Shown: positions 1 to 6,738 of the stretch, piece by piece | Numbering within the stretch: the stretch's first letter is position 1 | Layout of the letters: every line of letters starts with the position of its first letter | Virus record (IMG/VR): IMGVR_UViG_3300010885_040694 | Coordinates: 1 to 62,908 of that record | Reading direction: 5' to 3' (one strand) | DNA from: a virus | Length of the DNA: 62,908 nt | Notes under the pieces: generated by a model | What the model was told of the DNA's origin: nothing | What the model saw: the letters and a program-made list of their open reading frames with translations, nothing else | Database searches by the model: none | Translations under genes and position numbers: made by a program

Positions 1-327
1 ATCTTGTTTGCTGTAATGAGTGGTTATGGTTATTTTACCAAACGTAGTTTAGATAGTTTGGGCAAGTTTATGATTGTAGGCTTGATTGCTATTGTCATTG
101 CCAGTATTGTCAATATCTTTATTGGCTCAACTGTTATGCAAATGGTTATTTCAGCATTGGCAATTATCATCTTCCTTGGCTTAACTGCCTATGACACACA
201 ACAGATTCGTGAAGAACTTAGTGTAGAAACTAGTGATGCCGCCGAAGTTAGAGGTGCATTGACCTTGTACATGGATTTTATCAACTTGTTTATCAATTTG
301 TTACAGCTATTTGGAGATAGAAAATAA
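1..327 (+). CDS. Bax inhibitor-1 / YccA-type membrane protein, 3' part
   Basis: The reading frame is open from base 1, so the gene begins before the window and only about the last 108 residues are seen. The visible part has two strongly hydrophobic segments (about residues 20-40 and 45-60), then the motif GLTAYDTQQIREE, and a C-terminal hydrophobic stretch ending LINLLQLFGDRK. GLTAYDTQ followed by a YxxFxNLFxxLL tail is typical of the BI-1/YccA (UPF0005) family, seven-helix inner-membrane proteins linked to calcium leak and stress protection. What a phage copy does is not established; stabilising the infected cell membrane is inference. The TAA stop overlaps the next start (TAATG). I am confident of the family and not of the role. 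Confidence 0.8.
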   Translation: MLFAVMSGYGYFTKRSLDSLGKFMIVGLIAIVIASIVNIFIGSTVMQMVISALAIIIFLGLTAYDTQQIREELSVETSDAAEVRGALTLYMDFINLFINLLQLFGDRK

Positions 328-542
328 TGAACTCAGTAGACATGGCAAATAATTTAATCTTTCGTGCAAAGAACTTAACCGAGTATGTTGTTACCACAGA
401 TGTACCGGAAAACTTTAGGTTTAATGGCGTTGTACCATTTGATATAAGCATTAATGAAGGTCAGATTGAAGCTAAAGTATACGGCATTGATTTCGATGAA
501 GCGGTACATACATTTGACGTATGGTTGGAAACTTGCAAATGA
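327..542 (+). CDS. Hypothetical protein, 71 aa
   Basis: A small acidic protein that I do not recognise. It starts on an ATG sharing its A with the upstream TAA stop and ends on a TGA overlapping the next ATG (ATGA at 539-542), so it looks translationally coupled on both sides. It has no signal peptide and no membrane segment. The sequence alternates short hydrophobic strands (ENFRFNGVVPFDISINE, EAKVYGIDFDEAVHTFDVW), which suggests a compact beta-rich fold. Its place in the coupled chain from base 1 to 1857 is the main evidence that it is real. Confidence 0.65.
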   Translation: MNSVDMANNLIFRAKNLTEYVVTTDVPENFRFNGVVPFDISINEGQIEAKVYGIDFDEAVHTFDVWLETCK

Positions 543-1003
543 AATGGTTCTTAAATCTTTTAGAGCGAATGGGTCGTAAACGTATAGTGATGGATCGTGT
601 GAATAACGAACCATATTTAGAACGTTACTATTTGTTTCTTAAAGATAGAGAACGATTTCCGTTTAATGTGTTTCTACACAAGTTCCTAAAGGGTGATCCA
701 GACGATTTACACGATCACCCATGGCCCTATGCTACATTAATATTAAAAGGCGGCTATTACGAATGGACACCCATGTTCGATGGCGATAAAAAGATTGGAG
801 AAATGATCACATGGAGAGGACCCGGACATTTTCGTATATGCAAGCCCAACAGTTATCATCGCATTGAATTAGATCCCAATATAACAGCGTGGACATTATT
901 CATGCCCGGTCCAAAGAAACGTGACTGGGGTTTTTTAGTCAACAACAAATGGGTACCACACGAACAGTACCTTAAGGAAAGATATGAACAAGCTCATAAT
1001 TAA
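539..1003 (+). CDS. Cupin-like protein, 154 aa
   Basis: The start at 539 is chosen because its ATG overlaps the previous TGA (ATGA); an in-frame start at 521 would only add residues inside the upstream gene. The protein shows both halves of a cupin metal site. LHDHPW is followed by a GGYYEW strand, which resembles cupin motif 1 (HxH then G), and CKPNSYHRIEL resembles motif 2 (PxxxxH). The rest is rich in beta-strand-type sequence with many aromatic residues. Small cupins of this kind include dioxygenases, isomerases and non-catalytic binding proteins, and the substrate cannot be told from sequence. The 3' end overlaps the phosphoribosyltransferase by 20 bases, suggesting one transcript. Confidence 0.65.
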   Translation: MKWFLNLLERMGRKRIVMDRVNNEPYLERYYLFLKDRERFPFNVFLHKFLKGDPDDLHDHPWPYATLILKGGYYEWTPMFDGDKKIGEMITWRGPGHFRICKPNSYHRIELDPNITAWTLFMPGPKKRDWGFLVNNKWVPHEQYLKERYEQAHN

Positions 1004-1481
1004 TAACAAACAATTTAACGGCCTAGTTGCTAATATTTGTAGACAACTTTCTATAGACGACTGGCGTCCGGATTATGTTGTGGGATTAACTAGAGGCGGA
1101 TTACTGCCTGCTGTTATGATCAGTCATTACTTAGATGTTCCAATGCAATCGTTAGATGTAAGTCTGCGTGACGGTGGCGAATGTACCAGTAATTTAGGCA
1201 TGGCCGAAGATGCGTACAATGGTAAGAACATTTTGATTGTGGATGACATCAACGATCAAGGTAGCACATTAAATTGGATTATGAAAGATTGGCCCAGTGG
1301 ATGCTTTCCAAGTGACGAACGCTGGGAACAAGTATGGAACAACAATGTTCGATTTGCAGTAGTTGTTGATAATCTGTCCAGTCAATGTGCAGTGGGTATG
1401 GACTATTGCGGTATGGAAGTGAATAAGGCAGAGAACAATGTTTGGATTGAATTCCCGTATGAGGAGTGGTGGTCCAAATGA
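984..1481 (+). CDS. Type I phosphoribosyltransferase
   Basis: The PRPP-binding signature is clear: four hydrophobic residues, then two acidic residues and a small-residue loop, NILIVDDINDQGSTL at residues 82-96. An upstream loop VVGLTRGGLLPA at 32-43 fits the pyrophosphate-binding loop of the xanthine/hypoxanthine group. Such enzymes join a base to PRPP to make a nucleotide. At 165 residues the size fits a single-domain salvage enzyme of the gpt/hpt type. A strong Shine-Dalgarno AAGGAAA lies at about 974-980, inside the upstream gene. Its neighbour QueE (2480) works on a deazaguanine precursor, so a role in purine or modified-base supply is possible; that is inference. Base specificity is unknown. 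Confidence 0.85.
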   Translation: MNKLIINNKQFNGLVANICRQLSIDDWRPDYVVGLTRGGLLPAVMISHYLDVPMQSLDVSLRDGGECTSNLGMAEDAYNGKNILIVDDINDQGSTLNWIMKDWPSGCFPSDERWEQVWNNNVRFAVVVDNLSSQCAVGMDYCGMEVNKAENNVWIEFPYEEWWSK

Positions 1482-1717
1482 GCGTTATTTTAAGGCATGC
1501 TGATACTTGCCAGATTAAAATGGCAAAGAATTCTAAAACTGTTGAAGCAGTGGTTGATCAATTTATCTTCGAACAGGTACTAGACGTTGTACTGAATAAA
1601 AGTGTCAAGTTAAAATTAAGATGGAACGGTCAATGTTATGAAGGACATAGCGCCGGAATGGACATTGAAAGTGCTGGTCCGACTATAACTAAAACACAAA
1701 CAGGCGTAAGAGGATGA
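1478..1717 (+). CDS. Hypothetical protein, 79 aa
   Basis: The start at 1478 is preferred over 1466 because it gives an ATGA overlap with the upstream stop, the pattern used throughout this gene chain. The protein is small and mixed alpha/beta, with KTVEAVVDQFIFEQVLDVVLNKSVKLKLRW in its centre. It has no membrane segment and no motif I recognise. It ends in a TGA that overlaps the next ATG (ATGA at 1714-1717). Function unknown. Confidence 0.6.
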   Translation: MSVILRHADTCQIKMAKNSKTVEAVVDQFIFEQVLDVVLNKSVKLKLRWNGQCYEGHSAGMDIESAGPTITKTQTGVRG

Positions 1718-1857
1718 AGAGAAACATCGTACTAACAGTTGCAGGATTACTGATATTTTATATTGGTGCAGAAGTTGGATATCAGCTGGCATACGACAAT
1801 GTTACATGTATTCGATTTACGCCATCTAGTGGACAAAAATCTTTTACATATCTTTGA
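1714..1857 (+). CDS. Small single-pass membrane protein, 47 aa
   Basis: A 47-codon frame begins at ATG 1714, overlapping the previous TGA, and ends at TGA 1855-1857. The N-terminus is a positive MKRN followed by one hydrophobic helix (VLTVAGLLIFYIGAEVGY), then a short polar tail with one cysteine. It therefore looks like a membrane-anchored or exported small protein with its C-terminus outside. The coupling to the upstream gene and the good start context support it. The stop codon lies inside the -35 element of the next promoter, so this gene ends the first transcription unit. Function unknown. Confidence 0.6.
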   Translation: MKRNIVLTVAGLLIFYIGAEVGYQLAYDNVTCIRFTPSSGQKSFTYL

Positions 1858-1882
1858 CATCCAATAAACTTTATGTTATACT
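1854..1882 (+). promoter_or_regulatory. Sigma-70 promoter for the ClpP-like gene
   Basis: A perfect TTGACA at 1854-1859 and TATACT at 1877-1882 are separated by 17 bases, the ideal spacing for a host sigma-70 promoter. Transcription should start near 1889, and an AAAGGAG ribosome site follows at 1894-1900. This suggests early expression by unmodified host polymerase of the ClpP-like, QueE and downstream genes. Confidence 0.8.
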
Positions 1883-1906
1883 AATAAGAGAATAAAGGAG
1901 TGACAA

Positions 1907-2470
1907 GTGGTTAAGAAAGCTGATGAATTTAACGCAACTGACCGGATTGATATTAAGCTATTAGAAAATTCAATCCATTTCCTCACAGGCGAAATTACTG
2001 AAGAAAATATCAACGGATGCATTAAATGGATAGTGTTTGAGAATCTAGATAAAGCTAAACAAAAGACACTTACCTTGTATGTGAACTCTACAGGTGGTGA
2101 CTTGTATCAAGCATTTGCATTAATTGATGTAATGAATTCTAGCAATCATCCTATTCGTACTATAGGTGTTGGCTCAATTATGAGTGCGGCATTTTTGATC
2201 TTTGCATCGGGCACACAGGGCGAACGATACATTGCTGGCAACACAGGTATCATGTGCCATCAATTTAGTGACAGTCAGGAAGGCAAGTATCACGATATTA
2301 AAGCGCAGGCAAAAGAAAACGAACTGTGTAATGGACGTATGGTAGAAATTCTTAAGGCAGCAACAGGATTGCCTACAACAAAAATCAAGGCAAAGTTATT
2401 GCCTGCTAGTGATGTCTACATGACAGCAGATGAATTAATTCAATACAAAGTTGCAGATCAAGTATTATAA
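1907..2470 (+). CDS. ClpP-like serine protease
   Basis: Start codon GTG at 1907, placed six bases after a strong AAAGGAG. The 187-residue protein follows the ClpP fold. STGGDLYQAFALIDVM at 61-76 is the oxyanion-strand region, GSIMSAAFLIFASG at 89-102 holds the nucleophile Ser93, and MCHQFS at 116-121 holds His118. The likely acid lies in the SDVYMTADE segment near residue 168. Host ClpP forms a double heptamer fed by Clp ATPases. Phage copies are known, but their substrates are not. No ClpX/ClpA-type ATPase is visible here, so it would have to borrow a host one or act alone. The own promoter just upstream suggests it is needed early, which argues against a pure head-maturation role. Confidence 0.85.
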   Translation: MVKKADEFNATDRIDIKLLENSIHFLTGEITEENINGCIKWIVFENLDKAKQKTLTLYVNSTGGDLYQAFALIDVMNSSNHPIRTIGVGSIMSAAFLIFASGTQGERYIAGNTGIMCHQFSDSQEGKYHDIKAQAKENELCNGRMVEILKAATGLPTTKIKAKLLPASDVYMTADELIQYKVADQVL

Positions 2471-2479
2471 GGAAATGAA

Positions 2480-3334
2480 ATGAGTAAAATTAAAATTGCA
2501 GAACTATTTTACAGTATACAAGGTGAAGGACGATATATGGGAGTGCCCAGTGTGTTCCTACGCACATTTGGTTGTAACTTTAAATGCGCAGGCTTTGGTA
2601 TGCCACGTGGCGAACTAAGCAAAGAAGCAGAAGAGATTGCACATACACATACGATGATTGAATCGTTTCAAAAATATGAAGAACTTCCTTTGGTTTCTAC
2701 GGGTTGTGATAGTTATGCTAGTTGGCATCCTGATTTTAAAGATCTTAGTCCGATGCTCACTTCAGAAGCAATCGCCGATCGAATTGCGGAAATTATTCCA
2801 TTCGGTGAATGGCGAGACGAACATTTAGTTATTACAGGCGGTGAGCCATTGTTAGGATGGCAACGTGCTTATCCAGACTTGTTGAACAATTCTAAGATGC
2901 GTGATTTGAAAGAGATCACATTCGAAACAAACGGTACCCAGAAACTCACGCCCGAGTTTAAAGAATACTTGAGAAAGTGGAATAGTGTAGTAGGCAAAGA
3001 ACTTACGTTTAGTGTAAGTGCTAAACTGCCATGCAGTGGCGAGAAGTGGGAAGATGCTATTTGTCCAGAGATTGTTTGCGAATACGAACAAGTAGGTACT
3101 GCATATTTGAAGTTTGTTATTGCTACAGAACAAGACTTTGCCGATGCAGAGTGTGCTATTGCTGCATTCCGTACAGCAGGGTTTAAAGGTCATGTGTATC
3201 TAATGCCAGTGGGCGGTGTAGAAAGTGTCTACGCAATGAATAATAAAAACGTAGCGTTACTGGCAATGAAACATGGATTGCGATACAGTGACAGATTGCA
3301 AGTGCCGTTATTTAAAAACGAGTGGGGTACATGA
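2480..3334 (+). CDS. queE: 7-carboxy-7-deazaguanine synthase (QueE-type radical SAM)
   Basis: The N-terminus KIAELFYSIQGEGRYMGVPS is the QueE signature, followed by VFLRTFGC and the SAM-binding ITGGEPLLG. QueE converts 6-carboxytetrahydropterin to 7-carboxy-7-deazaguanine, the precursor of queuosine and of 7-deazaguanine DNA modifications made by some phages. The cluster cysteines are unusual. C32 and C36 give CxxxC, but the third cysteine of the normal CxxxCxxC is absent there and appears as GCDSYASW with C76, after a roughly 36-residue insertion. The following D-S matches the CD(T/S) of standard QueE. At 284 residues it is longer than typical QueE for that reason. No queC, queD, folE or transglycosylase gene is in the window. 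Confidence 0.85.
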   Translation: MSKIKIAELFYSIQGEGRYMGVPSVFLRTFGCNFKCAGFGMPRGELSKEAEEIAHTHTMIESFQKYEELPLVSTGCDSYASWHPDFKDLSPMLTSEAIADRIAEIIPFGEWRDEHLVITGGEPLLGWQRAYPDLLNNSKMRDLKEITFETNGTQKLTPEFKEYLRKWNSVVGKELTFSVSAKLPCSGEKWEDAICPEIVCEYEQVGTAYLKFVIATEQDFADAECAIAAFRTAGFKGHVYLMPVGGVESVYAMNNKNVALLAMKHGLRYSDRLQVPLFKNEWGT

Positions 3335-3762
3335 TGAAAGATTGGTTTAAACGTGTTACAGGTATTGCAAAACTTGAAAAAGAAAAACAAGAATTGCAAG
3401 AAGCCAGAGATAAAGCAGTTGCCGAGGCTAGTCAAGCACAGGCAGCAGAAGAACTTGCTAAGATGACTCCGAAAGAACGTGCTACTGCCAAGGGCGAACC
3501 TTGGGTGGCTGTTTTGGATACACATGTGAACAAAGATAATCTGCGTAATGGCTTTTTTGAGCTTGACTGGAATGATCTTTTTGTGTTACAATTAAAGCAA
3601 GGCGGATACGGTTTTGACGGTGACCCGGACGAAGAGATAGTTGATCGTTGGTTTAGAGATATTATAAGTCAGATGCTTGAAGAAGAAGGTCAAGATCCTA
3701 ATCGTGGTGCTGGTTTTATTAATGTTGTTCCAATTGCCACAGGCAAGTCAGAGGTTTCATGA
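3331..3762 (+). CDS. Hypothetical protein with N-terminal coiled coil, 143 aa
   Basis: ATG at 3331 overlaps the QueE stop (ATGATG); starting three bases later is equally possible. Residues about 10-45 are highly charged with heptad spacing (KLEKEKQELQEARDKAVAEAS), a likely coiled coil, followed by an acidic globular part with GYGFDGDPDEEIVDRWFRDII. No membrane segment or enzyme motif is visible. The end overlaps the exonuclease start by four bases (ATGA), so the two are probably co-expressed. I do not recognise the family. Confidence 0.65.
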   Translation: MMKDWFKRVTGIAKLEKEKQELQEARDKAVAEASQAQAAEELAKMTPKERATAKGEPWVAVLDTHVNKDNLRNGFFELDWNDLFVLQLKQGGYGFDGDPDEEIVDRWFRDIISQMLEEEGQDPNRGAGFINVVPIATGKSEVS

Positions 3763-4742
3763 GTTATATTTTAGTTGATACTGCAAATACATTTTTCCGT
3801 GCTCGTCATGTGATTACAGGCGATGCTGACATGAAATTGGGCATGGCCTTTCATATTACACTTAACGGTGTTAAGAAGGCGTGGAAAGACTTTGAGGGCA
3901 AGCACGTTATCTTCTTCTTAGAAGGTCGTAGCTGGCGTAAAGATTATTATCCTCCATATAAACGTAATCGCACCGAAGCCCGTGCCGCACACACAACTAA
4001 AGAAGCAGAAGAAGAAAAACTGTTCTGGGAAGCCTTTGATACGTTTAAAGAGTTTATCTCCGAAAAGACTAACTGTACTGTGTTACAACATGCACAGTTA
4101 GAAGCAGATGATCTTATTGCTGGTTGGATTCAAAGTCATCCAAACGACGATCATGTGATTATTTCGACAGACACAGATTTTGTGCAATTGATCGCACCTA
4201 ACGTAAAACAGTACAACGGTATCACTGATGTTACTATTACGGACAAGGGCTACTTTGATCATAAAGGTCGTCCTGTTAAAGATAAAAAAACAGGTGAAGC
4301 TAAGGCAGTACCTGTGCCCGAATGGTTGCTGTTTGAAAAATGTATGCGTGGTGATCCTACAGACAATGTCTTTAGTGCCTATCCCGGTGTACGTACTAAA
4401 GGCTCCAGTAAGAAAGTTGGCCTAACTGAGGCATTTGAAGATCGTGGAGACAAAGGCTTCGCGTGGAACAATCTCATGTTACAACGTTGGACCGACCACG
4501 AAGGCGTCGAACATCGTGTTATGGACGACTATCAACGTAATCGTGTACTGGTTGATCTTACTGCTCAGCCCGCCGATATTCGTGAAATAATTAATACTGC
4601 AATTGCACAAGGTGCAAAGCCCAAGGAAGTCACACAAGTTGGCATTCGACTGCTAAAGTTTTGCCAACTATATGACTTGCAAAAGATTGCCGATCAAGCA
4701 CAATCTTATGCTGAACCGCTCAATGCTAAATACCCTTCATAA
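3759..4742 (+). CDS. 5'-3' exonuclease / flap nuclease (T4 RNase H-like)
   Basis: The 327-residue protein carries the acidic centres of the FEN/PIN-type 5' nuclease family: LVDTAN with Asp7, LEADDLI with Glu115, Asp117 and Asp118, STDTDF with Asp138 and Asp140, and MRGDPTDN with Asp199 and Asp202. The last motif precedes the helix-hairpin-helix-like segment YPGVRTKGSSKKV. T4 RNase H, of similar length (305 residues), removes RNA primers from lagging-strand fragments. That role, with a sliding clamp and helicase encoded elsewhere, is the likely one here. DNA-binding positive residues after the first motif (RSWRKDYYPPYKRNR) fit the family's bridge region. Good start: ATG 3759 in an ATGA overlap. 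Confidence 0.85.
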   Translation: MSYILVDTANTFFRARHVITGDADMKLGMAFHITLNGVKKAWKDFEGKHVIFFLEGRSWRKDYYPPYKRNRTEARAAHTTKEAEEEKLFWEAFDTFKEFISEKTNCTVLQHAQLEADDLIAGWIQSHPNDDHVIISTDTDFVQLIAPNVKQYNGITDVTITDKGYFDHKGRPVKDKKTGEAKAVPVPEWLLFEKCMRGDPTDNVFSAYPGVRTKGSSKKVGLTEAFEDRGDKGFAWNNLMLQRWTDHEGVEHRVMDDYQRNRVLVDLTAQPADIREIINTAIAQGAKPKEVTQVGIRLLKFCQLYDLQKIADQAQSYAEPLNAKYPS

Positions 4743-4758
4743 TACAGAGGAAACACAC

Positions 4759-5238
4759 ATGACAGATGATATTCACGCTACACCCATTATTCCAGAAAAG
4801 TTTTGGATTGTAGAACAAGCAGGAGTTAAGCTGGCCACACTACGAAAGAATGAAGAAAATAGATTTGTCATGTCTAACGTAGAAGGTGTTAAGATTTATG
4901 ACACTGCGCAGAGCCTTATTAAAGAGTTTGGCAAAGACTTCTTTGTTGCAAAGATTGTTAAAGAAGCTGACAGTGCCAAAGACAATGAAGTTCAAGGTTA
5001 CGCAACATCATGCAAGCCACATAACGGAATGTATGACATTCGACGCAAGTTGCCCTTGTTCACTAAAAGTGATGACAGCAAAAGTTTGTACTGCGCAGGT
5101 TACTATGTTATTAAGTTTGAAAAAGGATGGGTTAAATCATTCTGTCCCAAATTGATCACACTGCAACGCTACGAGTACAAGGGCCCGTTTAAAACAGACA
5201 TCGAAATGAAACAGATTCTAAGCAATGTCAGCAAATAA
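4759..5238 (+). CDS. Conserved phage hypothetical protein, 159 aa
   Basis: The start at ATG 4759 is chosen because an AGAGGA ribosome site sits just upstream and the frame before it lies inside the exonuclease gene. The protein is mixed charged and aromatic. The C-terminal half (YDIRRKLPLFTKSDDSKS, then CAGYYVIKF and CPKLITLQRYEYKGPF) resembles, from memory, a conserved protein of unknown role found in marine T4-like phages. There is no signal peptide or membrane segment. Its last 14 bases overlap the next gene. Function unknown. Confidence 0.7.
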   Translation: MTDDIHATPIIPEKFWIVEQAGVKLATLRKNEENRFVMSNVEGVKIYDTAQSLIKEFGKDFFVAKIVKEADSAKDNEVQGYATSCKPHNGMYDIRRKLPLFTKSDDSKSLYCAGYYVIKFEKGWVKSFCPKLITLQRYEYKGPFKTDIEMKQILSNVSK

Positions 5239-5473
5239 TATACCCAGTAAACTGCCCAGTGTAGAACGACTGATACAACGAGTAACTGTGGCTGAACGCG
5301 GCAATCAACGAGAAATACGTATGACTGTAGCAGAAGCTCGTGAACTTGTTACTGATCTAACCCTAATGACCACAAAGATGAGCGAAATCATCATTGGCAT
5401 ACACAATAGGCTAGATAAACTCAGTACAACTACTAACGAGATTACAATCGAAACCGACGGCGGTGCGTTTTAA
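5225..5473 (+). CDS. Hypothetical protein, 82 aa
   Basis: A small, mainly helical protein starting at ATG 5225 inside the end of the upstream gene. The centre (ERLIQRVTVAERGNQREIRMTVAE, then LVTDLTLMTTKMSEIIIGIHNRLDKL) has heptad-like hydrophobic spacing, so a helical hairpin or coiled coil is likely. The C-terminal tail is threonine- and glycine-rich. It ends just before a late-promoter motif. No known family recognised. Confidence 0.6.
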   Translation: MSANNIPSKLPSVERLIQRVTVAERGNQREIRMTVAEARELVTDLTLMTTKMSEIIIGIHNRLDKLSTTTNEITIETDGGAF

Positions 5474-5476
5474 GAG

Positions 5477-5483
5477 ATAAATA
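5477..5483 (+). promoter_or_regulatory. Candidate phage late promoter ATAAATA
   Basis: ATAAATA matches the core of the T4 late promoter (TATAAATA, at -13 to -6) read by gp55, which is encoded at 57025. By the T4 rule transcription would start near 5489, about 22 bases before ATG 5511. The 7-mer is common by chance in this AT-rich DNA (I estimate some tens of hits over both strands). Its position in a 37-base gap is the main support. Confidence 0.5.
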
Positions 5484-5484
5484 T

Positions 5485-5509
5485 ATGCGTATATAACTTG
5501 GATACGCAT
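5485..5509 (+). promoter_or_regulatory. Hairpin overlapping the late start and translation start region
   Basis: ATGCGTAT (5485-5492) and ATACGCAT (5502-5509) are perfect 8-bp inverted repeats around a 9-base loop, ending one base before ATG 5511. The only weak ribosome site, GGAT at 5500-5503, lies in the loop and 3' arm. A late transcript starting near 5489 would lose half of the 5' arm, while a longer read-through RNA would keep it. Confidence 0.6.
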
Positions 5510-5510
5510 C

Positions 5511-5795
5511 ATGTCAAGACCTAAACCCACAATACTGTTAGAGTATGCTAATAAAGAAAATTACAAAGTTGAACAAATTTTGGAGTCAGAAGCCATCTGG
5601 GCGGTGTTTTATAAAACTGATCCGTTTAATCTAAAGAGTGGAAGTTTAGTTTCCAATTATCCCGGACCAAAGTATAAGAAAGTTTCCTTTAGCAATCCCG
5701 GTCATGCACGTAACTTGGCAAAAAAATTAAACAAGTTGTTCAAGACCTCTGATTTTAAAGTGTACAAGCTAACAACCGGTGAACAAGTTGAGTAA
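5511..5795 (+). CDS. Hypothetical protein, 94 aa
   Basis: A basic 94-residue protein rich in lysine and tyrosine (KKVSFSNPGHARNLAKKLNKLF, KVYKLTTGEQVE), with no membrane segment and no motif I can name. The basic character is compatible with nucleic-acid binding but does not prove it. It is separated from the upstream gene by a candidate late promoter and a hairpin that ends directly before its ATG, so it may be translated mainly late in infection. The next gene starts two bases after its stop. Confidence 0.6.
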   Translation: MSRPKPTILLEYANKENYKVEQILESEAIWAVFYKTDPFNLKSGSLVSNYPGPKYKKVSFSNPGHARNLAKKLNKLFKTSDFKVYKLTTGEQVE

Positions 5796-5797
5796 AC

Positions 5798-6193
5798 ATG
5801 GATCAAAAAGATCAATACAGTCAGGCATTCTTACGAGCTGCTGAACAAGACTGTAATGAACAAACGGCAACAAAGTATAGAACACTATGGTGGTTTAATG
5901 TTCGCACGAAGTCATCAGGTGGCCTGCGTCTAACTGATGACGGTATTGATTTTGTTAGACAACACGCAAAGCTCAAGACCTACAATATAAAATTTCCCAA
6001 GACTGTTAGAATAACTCCACAGATACTAATTTGGTTAGATCAGTTTATTTGCAGTCCATATCACATAACCAGCAAAGACATCACTGTACTAACTGAAACA
6101 GCAGCATTTGAACTGTACTTGTTTTCAGGAGATGTGCAGAAAATGGGTTATACCAAGGCCCTGGCCAAACGTTTTAGCCAAGAACAGTCATAA
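5798..6193 (+). CDS. Hypothetical protein, 131 aa
   Basis: A soluble 131-residue protein with no recognised domain. It contains TLWWFNVRTKSSGGLRLTDDGIDFV and then KFPKTVRITPQILIWLDQF, an arrangement suggestive of a small alpha/beta fold with a winged-helix-like strand-helix pattern; this is only an impression. It starts two bases after the previous stop, consistent with translational coupling. It is followed by a 32-base gap that is very AT-rich. Function unknown. Confidence 0.6.
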   Translation: MDQKDQYSQAFLRAAEQDCNEQTATKYRTLWWFNVRTKSSGGLRLTDDGIDFVRQHAKLKTYNIKFPKTVRITPQILIWLDQFICSPYHITSKDITVLTETAAFELYLFSGDVQKMGYTKALAKRFSQEQS

Positions 6194-6225
6194 ATTTTTC
6201 CTTACATTGTAAATATACACATATT

Positions 6226-6501
6226 ATGTTTAATCTAAATCCTTTAACAGTTTTAGGCGCACGTACACTATCATGGATTCCTCCACATTTTGTGAAGATT
6301 CCGGTGACTATGGCAGTATGGGATGCAAATGAAAATATGAAGAATTGGATTGAACAGAAATTAGTAGGACGTTTTAGTATTGTTAGTTCTCCGCATGTTG
6401 ATAGTGCTACAGGAAAATTAAAAATTTCCACATTTGTAGGATTTGAAGATGAAAAAGAACTAACATACTTTATGTTAGCATGCCCACATATAAGGAGTTA
6501 A
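6226..6501 (+). CDS. Conserved phage hypothetical protein, 91 aa
   Basis: A small protein that resembles, from memory, a conserved short protein of marine T4-like phages ending in ELTYFMLACPH. The start at ATG 6226 has no clear Shine-Dalgarno. It lies just after an AT-rich segment with TAAATATA (6210-6217) that could be a degenerate late promoter. The N-terminus is mildly hydrophobic (NPLTVLGARTLSWIPPHFVKI) but not a convincing signal peptide. Next in line is a strong ribosome site for the following gene inside its 3' end. Function unknown. Confidence 0.6.
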   Translation: MFNLNPLTVLGARTLSWIPPHFVKIPVTMAVWDANENMKNWIEQKLVGRFSIVSSPHVDSATGKLKISTFVGFEDEKELTYFMLACPHIRS

Positions 6502-6505
6502 ACCC

Positions 6506-6736
6506 ATGGCAAATGAAGAACTGAATCAAGAAACAACCGCAGTACCAGAAGCGGCCCCACAAACAGCACCTGCTGAAGAAAGTACAGATCTTACCATTAA
6601 TGATCTAAATGGTTTGAAATCAGTCATTGACGTTGCAACACAACGCGGTGCATTTAAAGCAGGCGAATTAGAAGCAGTCGGTAAGATTTATAACCGTCTG
6701 GACAAATTCTTAGCAGCAGCAACCAAAGGACAATAA
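6506..6736 (+). CDS. Conserved phage hypothetical protein, 76 aa
   Basis: ATG 6506 follows a strong AAGGAG at 6492-6497. The first 30 residues are a low-complexity acidic, alanine/proline-rich stretch (TTAVPEAAPQTAPAEES). The remainder (LNGLKSVIDVATQRGAFKAGELEAVGKIY) is a helical unit that I recall as conserved in marine T4-like phages. It sits two bases before the next gene, which also has alanine/lysine-rich low complexity, so the pair may work together. Function unknown. Confidence 0.65.
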   Translation: MANEELNQETTAVPEAAPQTAPAEESTDLTINDLNGLKSVIDVATQRGAFKAGELEAVGKIYNRLDKFLAAATKGQ

Positions 6737-6738
6737 TC

